DNA of 27,896 nt, from contig DATKKK010000005.1 in the NCBI GenBank assembly GCA_035542975.1, positions 1 to 27,896 on the forward strand, written 5' to 3'. This document shows, piece after piece, positions 7,696 through 15,564 of the stretch; the stretch's first letter is position 1; every line of letters begins with the position of its first letter. Both the position numbers and the translations under genes were made by a program. The stretch is from DATKKK01 sp035542975 (GTDB lineage Archaea > Thermoproteota > Bathyarchaeia > Bathyarchaeales > Bathycorpusculaceae). The notes beneath the pieces were generated by a model. It saw only the letters and a program-made list of their open reading frames with translations, did not search any database and was not told the DNA's origin.

Positions 7696-8592
7696 ATGCC
7701 GTCACAACAAGTTTTGAAGGAAAAAATGGACGAAGTCGAAGAAATATCACAACTCATCAAAAAGCACAAGGTTATTGGAATAGCCAGTTTGCAGAAGGTC
7801 AGAGCAACCCAACTTCAAGCTTTCAAGAAGAATTTAGCAGGCAAAGTGTACATGCGGGTCATGAAGAACACTTTGATGCAAAAAGCAGTGGAAGAAACCA
7901 GTAAGGAAAAGCCTGAACTGAACAAGCTTATGGAGCATTTGACGGGTCCGAACGTGTATTTGCTCACAGATTTGAACCCGTTTAACTTGGCGATTACGTT
8001 GGAAAAGGGTAAGGTGAAAACAACAGCTAAGGCTGGTGATGTAGCGGCTTTTGACGTTGTGGTTCCCGAGGGAAATACGGGACAGCCGCCCGGTCCGATG
8101 ATCAGTCAGTTGAATGCGGCTGGTTTGCCAACACGGATTGAGTCTGGAAGCGTCTGGGTGAGTAAGGACACTTTGGTTGTGAAGAAGGGTGAAGTGATTT
8201 CGGAAAGACTTGCGAGTGTTCTGTCCAAGCTTGGCATTAAGCCTGTTGAAGCTGGGCTTGCGATGAAGGTTGCGTTTGACGAGGGTTTGATAATAACTGG
8301 GGAACAGCTTCAACTGGATGTGGATGTGACGCGGAAAAGTGTTGAATCAGCCTATGCAGATGCTTTTGCGTTATCTTTAAGCATAGCTTATCCAACGGCA
8401 GAAACAATAACTGCGCTCTTGCAGGTGGCTCATCGAGAAGCTTACGCGCTTTCGATTAACGCAGCCGTACCGACAAAAGAGACGATTGAGGATTTGATTC
8501 GGAAGGCGCACATGGAAATGTTAAGCTTAAGTAGTAGAGTGCCTACTGTAGAGGAAAAGGCTGTACCAACAGAAAAAACTGAAAAAAGTTAA
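7696..8592 (+). CDS. rpl10: Ribosomal protein P0 (L10), without the usual acidic tail
   Basis: P0 anchors the ribosomal stalk: its N-terminal domain binds rRNA with L11 and its C-terminal spine binds P1 dimers. The 298-residue protein has the rRNA-binding domain (1-105), the archaeal insertion domain (about 110-180) with the TGQPPGPMI segment, and a spine of repeated helices (217-280) containing IAYPTAETITALL and AAVPTKETIEDLI. Many archaeal P0 proteins end with an acidic linker and a GLGALFG-like tip for binding translation GTPases; this one stops at EKTEKS without either. The next gene keeps that tip. The start is ATG with AGAAGGGAG upstream. Confidence 0.93.
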   Translation: MPSQQVLKEKMDEVEEISQLIKKHKVIGIASLQKVRATQLQAFKKNLAGKVYMRVMKNTLMQKAVEETSKEKPELNKLMEHLTGPNVYLLTDLNPFNLAITLEKGKVKTTAKAGDVAAFDVVVPEGNTGQPPGPMISQLNAAGLPTRIESGSVWVSKDTLVVKKGEVISERLASVLSKLGIKPVEAGLAMKVAFDEGLIITGEQLQLDVDVTRKSVESAYADAFALSLSIAYPTAETITALLQVAHREAYALSINAAVPTKETIEDLIRKAHMEMLSLSSRVPTVEEKAVPTEKTEKS

Positions 8593-8619
8593 AATATCTG
8601 AATGGAGAGGTGAAATGGT

Positions 8620-8943
8620 ATGGAATACATTTACGCTGCGATGCTCCTTCACAAGGCAGGAAAAGAAATTAACGAACAAAACCTAACGCAGGTTCTGACA
8701 GCGGCAGGAGTGAACGTTGACACCGTACGAGCAAAAGCACTAGTGGCTTCATTGGCTGAGGTCAAGATTGACGAGGCAATCAAGTCAGCACCGACGATGA
8801 TGGCTGCACCGGCAGCTGCACCAGCCGCGGGCGCCGCGCCAGCCGCAGAAGCAAAGCCGAAGGAAGACGAAAAGAAGAAGAAAGAAGACGAGAAAGCCAA
8901 AGAAGAAGCAGCGCTCGAAGGATTAGGCGCACTATTCGGTTAA
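8620..8943 (+). CDS. rpl12: Ribosomal protein P1 (L12 of archaea)
   Basis: The 107-residue stalk protein dimerises through its N-terminal helices (1-55, beginning MEYIYAAMLLHKAGKEINE) and carries an alanine-rich hinge (about 61-76), a strongly charged Lys/Glu linker (78-96) and the terminal factor-binding tip LEGLGALFG. This architecture is diagnostic for archaeal P1. The ATG at 8620 is preceded by GAGAGGTGA; a nearby out-of-frame ATG at 8615 is not used. It follows P0 by 27 bases, so both are made from one message at this locus. Confidence 0.95.
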   Translation: MEYIYAAMLLHKAGKEINEQNLTQVLTAAGVNVDTVRAKALVASLAEVKIDEAIKSAPTMMAAPAAAPAAGAAPAAEAKPKEDEKKKKEDEKAKEEAALEGLGALFG

Positions 8944-8967
8944 GCCCTCTCTCTTACCATCTTTCTG

Positions 8968-8973
8968 TTTTTT
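8968..8973 (+). terminator. T-run after the stalk operon
   Basis: Six T residues in a pyrimidine-rich stretch about 25 bases after the rpl12 stop and just before the next promoter fit an archaeal transcription terminator. Confidence 0.45.
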
Positions 8974-8980
8974 CATGCAC

Positions 8981-8990
8981 TTAAATATAT
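8981..8990 (+). promoter_or_regulatory. TATA box for the decarboxylase gene
   Basis: TTAAATATAT lies about 36 bases upstream of the GTG at 9022, the expected spacing for a nearly leaderless archaeal message. Confidence 0.55.
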
Positions 8991-9021
8991 AGAATTCCCT
9001 ACTTGTCTTCATAACCTTCCT

Positions 9022-10002
9022 GTGCGGCGGTTAGCGTTGAAGGTCACGGCGGTTGCGCATCCGATTCAAGGGTTAATTAAGTATCATGGTTTGAAGAAGC
9101 CTAAGCAGAGGATTCCTTACCATGACAGTATTTCTGTGTGCATTCAAGCGTTGGCCACAACGACGACTGTGGAAGCGTCTAATTCGTTGAAGAAAGACGA
9201 GATAGTGATTAATGAAAAAGAGCCTTTGGAAAAGGACAGGGAACGTGTGGAGATCGTTCTCAGCAAGTTAAGGAAGTTGGCGAGGTTTTCTGGTGGTTTC
9301 AAGGTGGTTTCTGAGAACAGCTTGAAGATTGGTAAGGGTTTGGGTTTTTCTGCTTCTGGCTTTGCGGCTTTGGGGTTGGCGACTTCTAAAGCGCTCAGGC
9401 TTCGCCTTGATAGTGTTTCGCTTTCTGAGATTGTCCGGTTGGGAGCGGGTTCAGCGACTAGAAGTTTGGCTGGTGGCTTTGCTATATGGTATGCGAATAA
9501 GAACGGTAGGTCTTATGCTGACGGGTTGAAAGCTCCTGTAAACATGGATTTTTGCATGGTGATTCTACCAATTGCTTCGGACCTTAAGACGGATGAGGCG
9601 CATGCTGAAGTGCTCGGCAGTCCGCTTTTCAAGGCAAGATTACGAAATGTGAATAACTTGGTTGAGGAAATGAAAAAAGCCATTCGACAAGGCGACACTG
9701 CTACTGTTGGGCGGCTTGCGGAGGAGGACACGTTGAGCCTTCATGCCATAACTATGACTGGCAAGTCACGTATGGTTCTCTGGGAACCAGACACGGTGCG
9801 CATCATAAAAGAAGTCATAAAGATGAGAGAAGAAGGGATTCAGGCTTGGTATTCGATGGATACTGGACCATCTGTGTTCATAAACACCTACAAGAAAAAT
9901 TCGAAGGATGTTGTTGACAGGCTTTGCATATTAGGCTTCAAGAACGCGATAGTGAGTGACATAGGTGAAAAACCATCACTAACTATTAACCACCTTTTCT
10001 AG
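9022..10002 (+). CDS. mvaD: Mevalonate-pathway decarboxylase (diphosphomevalonate decarboxylase family)
   Basis: A 326-residue GHMP-fold decarboxylase of the mevalonate pathway, which supplies isopentenyl units for archaeal lipids. Key residues of the diphosphomevalonate decarboxylase family are present: IKYHG with Lys20, the nucleotide loop GLGFSASGFAAL (106-117), SATRSLAGG with Arg147 and SMDTGPS with Asp280, matching the Lys/Arg/Asp set of the yeast enzyme. The tryptophan of the usual IKYWG is histidine here. Archaea have diphospho-, phospho- and bisphosphomevalonate decarboxylases in this family, so the exact substrate is uncertain. The GTG start gives the expected N-terminal strand and fits the TATA spacing. 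Confidence 0.88.
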   Translation: MRRLALKVTAVAHPIQGLIKYHGLKKPKQRIPYHDSISVCIQALATTTTVEASNSLKKDEIVINEKEPLEKDRERVEIVLSKLRKLARFSGGFKVVSENSLKIGKGLGFSASGFAALGLATSKALRLRLDSVSLSEIVRLGAGSATRSLAGGFAIWYANKNGRSYADGLKAPVNMDFCMVILPIASDLKTDEAHAEVLGSPLFKARLRNVNNLVEEMKKAIRQGDTATVGRLAEEDTLSLHAITMTGKSRMVLWEPDTVRIIKEVIKMREEGIQAWYSMDTGPSVFINTYKKNSKDVVDRLCILGFKNAIVSDIGEKPSLTINHLF

Positions 10003-10032
10003 ATTTTTAAGATCATCCTGTCGAAAATGTTG

Positions 10033-11043
10033 CTAGTTTAGCTGAGATCGTTTTTTGGCTATTTCCGCCATCACAGTTATCGGTAGCCATCCACATATGA
10101 TCATCACTGTTCCAGGAAAAGCCGTCACTTCATAAGTAAGCAAGTATGCTTCAAAAATAAAGAATGATGCTGCCATAGCGATCGCAGCTAAAACGGCAAC
10201 TTTCTCGCCGTATCTCTTGAACGTTTGAATCGTAAGCAGTCCACCGAAGAAGAAGTCGCCCAAGCCGAGAGACATGTAAAGCACGTTTCCTTCGTACAAC
10301 ATTGTCGGAATAGTTGGCAGAGAAACCAAGACTGGCAACCTAAGTGCTGAAACGCTTCTCGCTGCAGACACCATCGTGCCAGTAAACAAAACCAAGATTA
10401 TGTCCATCACGGTTAAGAGAGCGACAAAAATGAGCGTGGTGTTCCATTTGAACATGCTGCTCAAGTAAAGAATGATCAGAACCGCAAAGATTAATGCGTA
10501 AGAGTTCAGCAAATACGGAAACCAAATGGAAGTTCGACTGAAAAACACGTACAAACATATGAACAAGGCCGGCGACAAAACCGCCAAATACCACCTCTCA
10601 CCGGTAGACTTCCTACGCATATCATACACAAGCGAAGCCAAAGCAAAAACAGAAAGACCCCAAAACGCTAGAGCACCGTAAACAGCAATGTCGTTGTCAC
10701 TGAAAACTAGCAATCTAACTGCGCCTAAGACAAAGCCAACCACCACAAAAGCTGCGAGAAAAAGCTCCGCTTGCATTTTCCGTACATTTGAAAAAAGATA
10801 GCCGAAAATGAACAATATCATGCTGTAGGAGAACAGAAATATTATCATGATAGCCAACTGTGGAACGAAAACAATCAACGAAACCGTCACCGCTACCGAA
10901 GCAACTAGCAACACGGCGTCTCGAACTCGAAACTCTTTCTCCTCAAAAATCCCCTTCAACTCCCCCTCAACTCTCTTGTTCAGAAACATGGCTACCAACG
11001 AGACGATTAAGAGCGCTATAGGCATTACGATGTCGAAGCTCAT
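10033..11043 (-). CDS. Presenilin-like (A22 family) membrane protein, candidate intramembrane aspartyl protease
   Basis: A 336-residue protein with about nine to ten hydrophobic segments. Two aspartates lie in membrane segments in the arrangement of presenilin/signal-peptide-peptidase enzymes: Asp214 in TVMDIILVLFTGTM, resembling the YDxxxVxxTxxM motif, and Asp263 in GLGD (260-263), the hallmark GxGD. The third motif, PAL near the C-terminus, is not evident; the best counterpart is FPGTV at 309-313. The protein may thus be an active protease or a diverged homologue. I chose the ATG at 11043, since minus-strand GAATTAAAT lies about 28 bases upstream, suggesting a leaderless message; a TTG seven codons earlier is possible. 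It converges with mvaD. Confidence 0.7.
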   Translation of the reverse strand: MSFDIVMPIALLIVSLVAMFLNKRVEGELKGIFEEKEFRVRDAVLLVASVAVTVSLIVFVPQLAIMIIFLFSYSMILFIFGYLFSNVRKMQAELFLAAFVVVGFVLGAVRLLVFSDNDIAVYGALAFWGLSVFALASLVYDMRRKSTGERWYLAVLSPALFICLYVFFSRTSIWFPYLLNSYALIFAVLIILYLSSMFKWNTTLIFVALLTVMDIILVLFTGTMVSAARSVSALRLPVLVSLPTIPTMLYEGNVLYMSLGLGDFFFGGLLTIQTFKRYGEKVAVLAAIAMAASFFIFEAYLLTYEVTAFPGTVMIICGWLPITVMAEIAKKRSQLN

Positions 11044-11066
11044 ACCCGCACAATAGCAGAACAAAC

Positions 11067-11075
11067 ATTTAATTC
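11067..11075 (-). promoter_or_regulatory. TATA box for the presenilin-like gene
   Basis: Minus-strand GAATTAAAT is centred about 28 bases before the ATG at 11043, the spacing expected for a leaderless archaeal transcript. Confidence 0.45.
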
Positions 11076-11162
11076 TTTATCCATCCAAACGAGAAAAAGA
11101 GTTATCGGTTCCAGAAGCTTTCTCTCTTCAAGAAGACATACGTCACGTGGTTCCACGGTAAA

Positions 11163-12026
11163 TTAAGGCTTAGTGACACAGAAGTACTCGTTGAAAACTG
11201 CCAAAGAAGCAATCAGCGCCTCTTCTGTTCTAACGGTTTCCGTTCCCTGAGATGGAATGGTATTCACGACAAAATCAACAACATCATCCAACCTTACGCC
11301 TTCACTTTTGGCTATGTCATAAAGCCCGCGCGTAGGCGAACCAAACGCTACTAGAACATTCTTTGCATTCTGCCATCTGTCACTTAATTTTTCAGCAACA
11401 CTTGTGAATGGAGCTCCAAACTTAGAGGTAGCAACAACCAAGTCAAAACTGCCACTTTTCACGATCTTTCCCAAAGTTCTTTTCTCAACCGTAACTACGT
11501 AACCCCAATAATCAGATATCTCGTCACGATTTGCACGTTTAGCCACAACTTGCCCCGCAACTTCTGTTATTTTCACGGTTATTCTCTTGCCAATCGGCAA
11601 CTCAGTACCCAAAACTAACGCAGGTTGCTCCACGCCAATGTCTGTCAACGTCCCCTCTTTGGTTCTGCTTAAGGTCACGCCTTCCCGAAATTCGTCAGTC
11701 TTCAAGTCTTTCATTCTGCGGTTAAGTGGGTGATGAAGCGTCCGTAAAGGCGGAAGCACACCTACGTACTGCAATTCTGGCTCAAGCTTGAAAAGCCTCT
11801 TCCGCAAGTACTGCGGAGTTTCCATGTAAGCAAGCAAAGTGGCAACCAAACCCGTGTCGCGTGTTTGATTGACTTTAGGGTTGTCAGGATAGATTATGAT
11901 CTCGTCAACCCTGAATATCGCCGCGGCTCTTCCAATCAATCCTATCTTCGCGGTTTTCTCACGCAAATGCGGCGTATCTGAAACAACCGAGGCAGGTATT
12001 GCAATGCAGAGTTTCTTGTTACTCAT
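11163..12026 (-). CDS. SPOUT-family RNA methyltransferase (COG2106/SPOUT1 type)
   Basis: A 287-residue protein of the SPOUT superfamily group related to human SPOUT1/C9orf114, predicted to methylate RNA with S-adenosylmethionine. The trefoil-knot motifs near the C-terminus are visible: LVAFGSPTRGL (225-235) and NTIPSQGTETVRTEEAL (255-271). An OB-like insertion occupies about residues 110-180 inside the methyltransferase fold, as in this family. The ATG start is preceded by AAGGCGGA. It lies upstream of the presenilin-like gene on the same strand with a 119-base gap, so they are probably separate units. The RNA target is not readable from sequence. Confidence 0.87.
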   Translation of the reverse strand: MSNKKLCIAIPASVVSDTPHLREKTAKIGLIGRAAAIFRVDEIIIYPDNPKVNQTRDTGLVATLLAYMETPQYLRKRLFKLEPELQYVGVLPPLRTLHHPLNRRMKDLKTDEFREGVTLSRTKEGTLTDIGVEQPALVLGTELPIGKRITVKITEVAGQVVAKRANRDEISDYWGYVVTVEKRTLGKIVKSGSFDLVVATSKFGAPFTSVAEKLSDRWQNAKNVLVAFGSPTRGLYDIAKSEGVRLDDVVDFVVNTIPSQGTETVRTEEALIASLAVFNEYFCVTKP

Positions 12027-12064
12027 TCTTTCCGCCTTAACCTGTTCAGAAACATAACTCTAAA

Positions 12065-13243
12065 ATGGTTATTATAGACCTTCTGCTTAAAAGCCAAAAC
12101 CATATACTATCTGAAAAGAAGGCGAACCATGTGCTAAAAACAGCGATTCTGGATGATGTTGAACGAATCAAGCAAATCGACAAAAGCAACATGCTTTCAT
12201 TCTGCGTCGAAGCACCTAAACATTATAAAAAAGCAGCAAAACTAGCCAAAACCATATCATTAGACTATCCGAAACCGCGGGCAATCATCATGGCTGGCAT
12301 GGGCGGCTCAGCCATAGGCGGCGAGCTCTTAAAAGACTGGTCAAGAGAAAAAACAGTCGTTCCAATCGAGGTCTGCCGAGAATACACGCTTCCTGCATAC
12401 GCCGACAAGAACTCGCTAGTTTTTGTAGTGAGCTATTCAGGAGAAACCGAAGAATCTCTGAGTGTTTTTCTCGATGCTTTAAAACGAAAATGTAAGATTG
12501 TATGCATAAGTTCAGGTGGAACGCTGCAGCAGTTTGCTGAAAAACTAGGCTTGCCACATTTACGTGTTCCTTCAGGGATGGCTCCACGCGCCACGCTTCC
12601 GTATCTGTTCATGCCTCCGCTTGTGATGATGGAAAAAATCGGCTTAGTCAAGGGTGTGACTAGCGAGGTTTCTGAAATCACAAAAACCCTAGAACAAGTT
12701 AGCGAAACCAACTCGCCTGAAAAACCATTAAAAGCCAACTTCTCCAAAACCTTAGCGTCGAACGTTTGCGGAACTATTCCAACCATTTACGGTTTTGGTT
12801 TCTATCGTGCTGTGGCTCAACGTTTCAAGACGCAGTTTAATGAAAACAGCAAGGTTCCAGCGAAATGGGAGTTTTTCCCTGAACTTAACCATAACGAGAT
12901 TGTCGGTTGGGAAGCAGTGAAAGAACTTGCAAAATGCTTCTCCGTAATTCTCATTCGAGACGATGATGAGCCAGAAGCGATACGAATAAGGGTCGAAGCG
13001 ACAAAAGAGCTGATACGCAAGCAGTCAGTGAAGACCTTCGAAGTTCGAAGCCTAGGCAAGAGTATGCTGGCAAAAATGGCGTCGGTCATCTGCAATGGAG
13101 ACTTCACGAGCGTTTACTTAGCCGTGCTGAGAGGGATAGATCCAACACCTGTGAAAACGATAAGTCTGCTGAAGGAAAAAATCAAAAAAAGCGGCACAAA
13201 AGCCAAAGTCATACGTGAACTGCAGAAGATTGCAGCTAAATAG
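12065..13243 (+). CDS. Bifunctional phosphoglucose/phosphomannose isomerase
   Basis: A SIS-domain aldose-ketose isomerase of the PGI/PMI family, which interconverts fructose-6-phosphate with glucose-6-phosphate and mannose-6-phosphate. Sugar-phosphate motifs are AGMGGSAIGGE (77-87) and SYSGETEES (123-131). PRATLPYLF (174-182) is the family signature, and ELNHNEIVGWE (273-283) holds the presumed catalytic Glu/His. The ATG gives 392 residues, longer at the N-terminus than related proteins. A GTG at 12131, preceded by AAGGCG and an upstream TTAAAA, would begin just before the conserved ILDDVERIKQIDKSNM and may be the true start. The gene converges with inositol-phosphate synthase, which consumes glucose-6-phosphate. 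Confidence 0.9.
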   Translation: MVIIDLLLKSQNHILSEKKANHVLKTAILDDVERIKQIDKSNMLSFCVEAPKHYKKAAKLAKTISLDYPKPRAIIMAGMGGSAIGGELLKDWSREKTVVPIEVCREYTLPAYADKNSLVFVVSYSGETEESLSVFLDALKRKCKIVCISSGGTLQQFAEKLGLPHLRVPSGMAPRATLPYLFMPPLVMMEKIGLVKGVTSEVSEITKTLEQVSETNSPEKPLKANFSKTLASNVCGTIPTIYGFGFYRAVAQRFKTQFNENSKVPAKWEFFPELNHNEIVGWEAVKELAKCFSVILIRDDDEPEAIRIRVEATKELIRKQSVKTFEVRSLGKSMLAKMASVICNGDFTSVYLAVLRGIDPTPVKTISLLKEKIKKSGTKAKVIRELQKIAAK

Positions 13244-13247
13244 TCAT

Positions 13248-14315
13248 CTAGTCTTGTTTTTCTTCCATTATGAACTCTGTAAACATTTTTTCAGCAGTTT
13301 CCAGCGGCACTTGTTGAGGCGGATGCTTAAAGGCATAAGCACAAATCGGCAGTACTACGCCTTTCTGTTTTCTGTCAGAAGCAATTTTAACCGCTCTTAT
13401 CACATCAAACAAGACTGAACCCGCGTTCGGCGCATCAACCGTCGAAAGCTTCAGATCAATCTGCATCGGTGCCTTACCAAAATACGTCCCCCTTATCCAG
13501 AAGTAGCTGTCACGCCTATTCTGCAGGAAATCCACGTAATCCGTTGAACCAGCCACGACCGCAGCAGGATAAGGCAACGCCGATTCAACCGATTCCGTCT
13601 TAACAATGCGTTTAACCTCTTTCGTCCGCTCTAACGTGTCCAAAGATTCTGTTCCGCCGCCAACGTCAAGTTGATAAGTTTCAGAAATTCTCACGCCATG
13701 CATCGAGAGCAACTGTAGTAAAGTCTTATGCAGCGTGGTTGCGCCTACCTGATCAATCAAGTCGTCACCCACGATGGGCAATTCAGCTTCTTCGAATCGT
13801 TTCGCCCAAGCCGCATCACTTGCCATGAAGTGGGGCGTAGCGTTAACGAAGCCGCATCCAGCCACCAAGGCTTGTTCAGCGTACCACTGCGAAGCCTTAA
13901 TCGCTCCGCTTGGAAGCAAGTTAACCACGATTTCCGCTTCACTTTCCTTCAATGTTTTCGCAACGTTAGCTTCAGGCAGGTTGCTTATCTGAACAACATG
14001 CTTTGCGTATTCGCCGATTCCGTCTAAGATCGGGCCTCTGTGCACAAAAACGTTGTATGATGGAACATCCACAAGTTTTGGTGCGTTGTTTGGCGGTGCA
14101 AAAATGGCTTCAGACAAATCCTTGCCGACTTTTTGGTTGCCGATGTCGAAGGCTGCTACTATTTCGATGTCTTTCGGATGGAATCCTCCTAGGAAGAGGT
14201 TGCGCAACCCGATGCTTTCCTCTTCTCTACCACAGTCACCGTAATAGTGTATGCCTTGAACAAGGGCTGAGGCACAGTTTCCAACGCCTATTAAAGCAAC
14301 TCTTATCTTTGGCAA
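13248..14315 (-). CDS. ino1: Inositol-1-phosphate synthase
   Basis: Converts glucose-6-phosphate to inositol phosphate with NAD, the committed step to archaeal inositol phospholipids and inositol-based osmolytes. The 355-residue protein has the Rossmann motif IGVGNCAS (9-16), VNLLPSG (131-137), GDDLIDQVGATTLHK (183-197), DVGGGTESLDT (217-227), STDYVDFLQN (257-266) and QIDLKLSTVDAPN (285-297), which hold the catalytic lysines and aspartates. The frame is open to 14384, but I chose the TTG at 14315 because AGGTG lies seven bases upstream and the protein then starts at the first Rossmann strand. A TATA-like box sits at 14354-14364. Four bases separate it from the convergent isomerase gene. Confidence 0.92.
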   Translation of the reverse strand: MPKIRVALIGVGNCASALVQGIHYYGDCGREEESIGLRNLFLGGFHPKDIEIVAAFDIGNQKVGKDLSEAIFAPPNNAPKLVDVPSYNVFVHRGPILDGIGEYAKHVVQISNLPEANVAKTLKESEAEIVVNLLPSGAIKASQWYAEQALVAGCGFVNATPHFMASDAAWAKRFEEAELPIVGDDLIDQVGATTLHKTLLQLLSMHGVRISETYQLDVGGGTESLDTLERTKEVKRIVKTESVESALPYPAAVVAGSTDYVDFLQNRRDSYFWIRGTYFGKAPMQIDLKLSTVDAPNAGSVLFDVIRAVKIASDRKQKGVVLPICAYAFKHPPQQVPLETAEKMFTEFIMEEKQD

Positions 14316-14353
14316 GTTATTACACCTTGTTTTTACTTCATATCTAGTGATTG

Positions 14354-14364
14354 CCTTAAAAAAG
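14354..14364 (-). promoter_or_regulatory. Probable TATA box for ino1
   Basis: Minus-strand CTTTTTTAAGG lies about 44 bases before the chosen TTG, leaving a leader long enough for the AGGTG ribosome-binding site. Confidence 0.4.
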
Positions 14365-14400
14365 ACTACGCTATCGCATAGCACTAGATTTTCCGCAAAA

Positions 14401-15483
14401 TCACGATATTAACTTCTCAATTGGCACGTATTCTTCATTGATTTCTGCCCGTTGAAGAGTGTCTCGCCAAAGCTCAAGGCCTTTTTGCGTCTTCCATTTT
14501 TCAGGAGCAGGCAAACCTAAAACGGCGAGCTTGTCACCTTTTTCAATTTTCTCTGCCGTAACACAATTGCCCTTTTCAGGATGCACTGGTGTGATAATGT
14601 CAGGAGCGACTGCCACAAGTCTTCTATCGCGATAAGCTGCAAGCACTTCGTTTTTAGCTCTAAGCTCGAATATGCTTCCCTTGTATTCTCGTGTGCCATG
14701 AAGTTTCACGTTGATGAATGTAAAACCTTCTCGGGTTTGCCGCTCAACCTCATCTACGACTCCTTCGAAAAGTTTCAAACCGCCTGTTTCTTTCAAAACC
14801 GCCTTTACAGGCTCAACCGCCTTCCTCAAGATTTTTCCCACATTGATGGACTTTGAAAGACTAAGCTGTATAGGTGAGGTTTTCACTTGTGCACCTGTTA
14901 AAATCCTACGAACCGTGTAAGCACTGTGATTCCATTCCGCCGCCAGAATTCGCGCAATCCTTTCAGCAGCTTTTGCGTCTGCAGTTTCCTTTACAACCAC
15001 CATGTTCTTCGCATGCACATCCGCAACAACCATAGGAGTCAAAGAAATACCGTCTATGGTGTAGACTTTCAAATGGACTTCTGGAACAGACCTGCCCGCT
15101 CCATCCGCGTCCACTACAGGAACACCGCGTCTAGCACCAACGTCGACTGCTGCCAAAGTGTTGAAACCGCCAAGCTCCACGGGAATCGTGGCAAAAGCCG
15201 AAAAACCAACATAATCCTCTAACGTCTTTAACGTTTTTAGTGCAGCCTCTGAATCGTACTCTATCGTTGTTGTGGCACCTACACAGGCAAAATTCACAAC
15301 CTTCGCATCATCAGGAACTTCTAGTGGCGCTATTAACCCGACAGCATAGCCTTCGGATGCTAGTTTGTCCGCTATCTTGTATCCCCCTTCAAGGGCGCCC
15401 CCGCCTCCCGCAGAGAAAATTGCGACTCCGTCCACTAAATCCAGTAGGTCTTGATACGTTAAGGTTCGCAAGCTTGAAACCAC
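14401..15483 (-). CDS. DUF917 family protein (hydantoinase-related)
   Basis: A 360-residue DUF917 protein. Family segments are AIFSAGGGGALEGG (21-34), VELGGFNTLAAVD (102-114) and VVDADGAGRSVPE (123-135), followed by a metal- or ligand-site-like VVKETADAKAAER. DUF917 proteins are related to parts of hydantoin-processing enzymes, and one branch desulfurates thiohydantoins, but most members have no known reaction. No hydantoinase partner is nearby, so the substrate is open. The start is GTG, 24 bases from a minus-strand TATA-like box, which implies a leaderless message. The short intergenic region is shared with glyS in the other direction. Confidence 0.85.
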   Translation of the reverse strand: MVSSLRTLTYQDLLDLVDGVAIFSAGGGGALEGGYKIADKLASEGYAVGLIAPLEVPDDAKVVNFACVGATTTIEYDSEAALKTLKTLEDYVGFSAFATIPVELGGFNTLAAVDVGARRGVPVVDADGAGRSVPEVHLKVYTIDGISLTPMVVADVHAKNMVVVKETADAKAAERIARILAAEWNHSAYTVRRILTGAQVKTSPIQLSLSKSINVGKILRKAVEPVKAVLKETGGLKLFEGVVDEVERQTREGFTFINVKLHGTREYKGSIFELRAKNEVLAAYRDRRLVAVAPDIITPVHPEKGNCVTAEKIEKGDKLAVLGLPAPEKWKTQKGLELWRDTLQRAEINEEYVPIEKLIS

Positions 15484-15501
15484 CGTTAACTACGTTTGAA
15501 A

Positions 15502-15528
15502 ATTTATTATTAAGTAAGCCTTTAAATC
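15502..15528. promoter_or_regulatory. Divergent promoter for the DUF917 gene and glyS
   Basis: Within 81 bases, minus-strand AATAATAAATT (15502-15512) lies about 24 bases before the DUF917 GTG, and plus-strand TTTAAATC (15521-15528) lies about 40 bases before the glyS ATG. The two boxes are eight bases apart, so polymerase binding at one probably hinders the other. Confidence 0.5.
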
Positions 15529-15564
15529 TTTTAGATCCCAACGGCATCTAAAAGGCTGAGCAAG

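Noticed and set aside
8580..8619. Possible frameshift hiding the missing P0 tail
   Set aside because: The gap before rpl12 was read in other frames and does not encode an acidic linker or LFG tip.
11146..11157. CGTGG/CCACG inverted repeat after the SPOUT gene
   Set aside because: The loop is only two bases and no T-run follows on the minus strand, so a terminator or operator is not supported.
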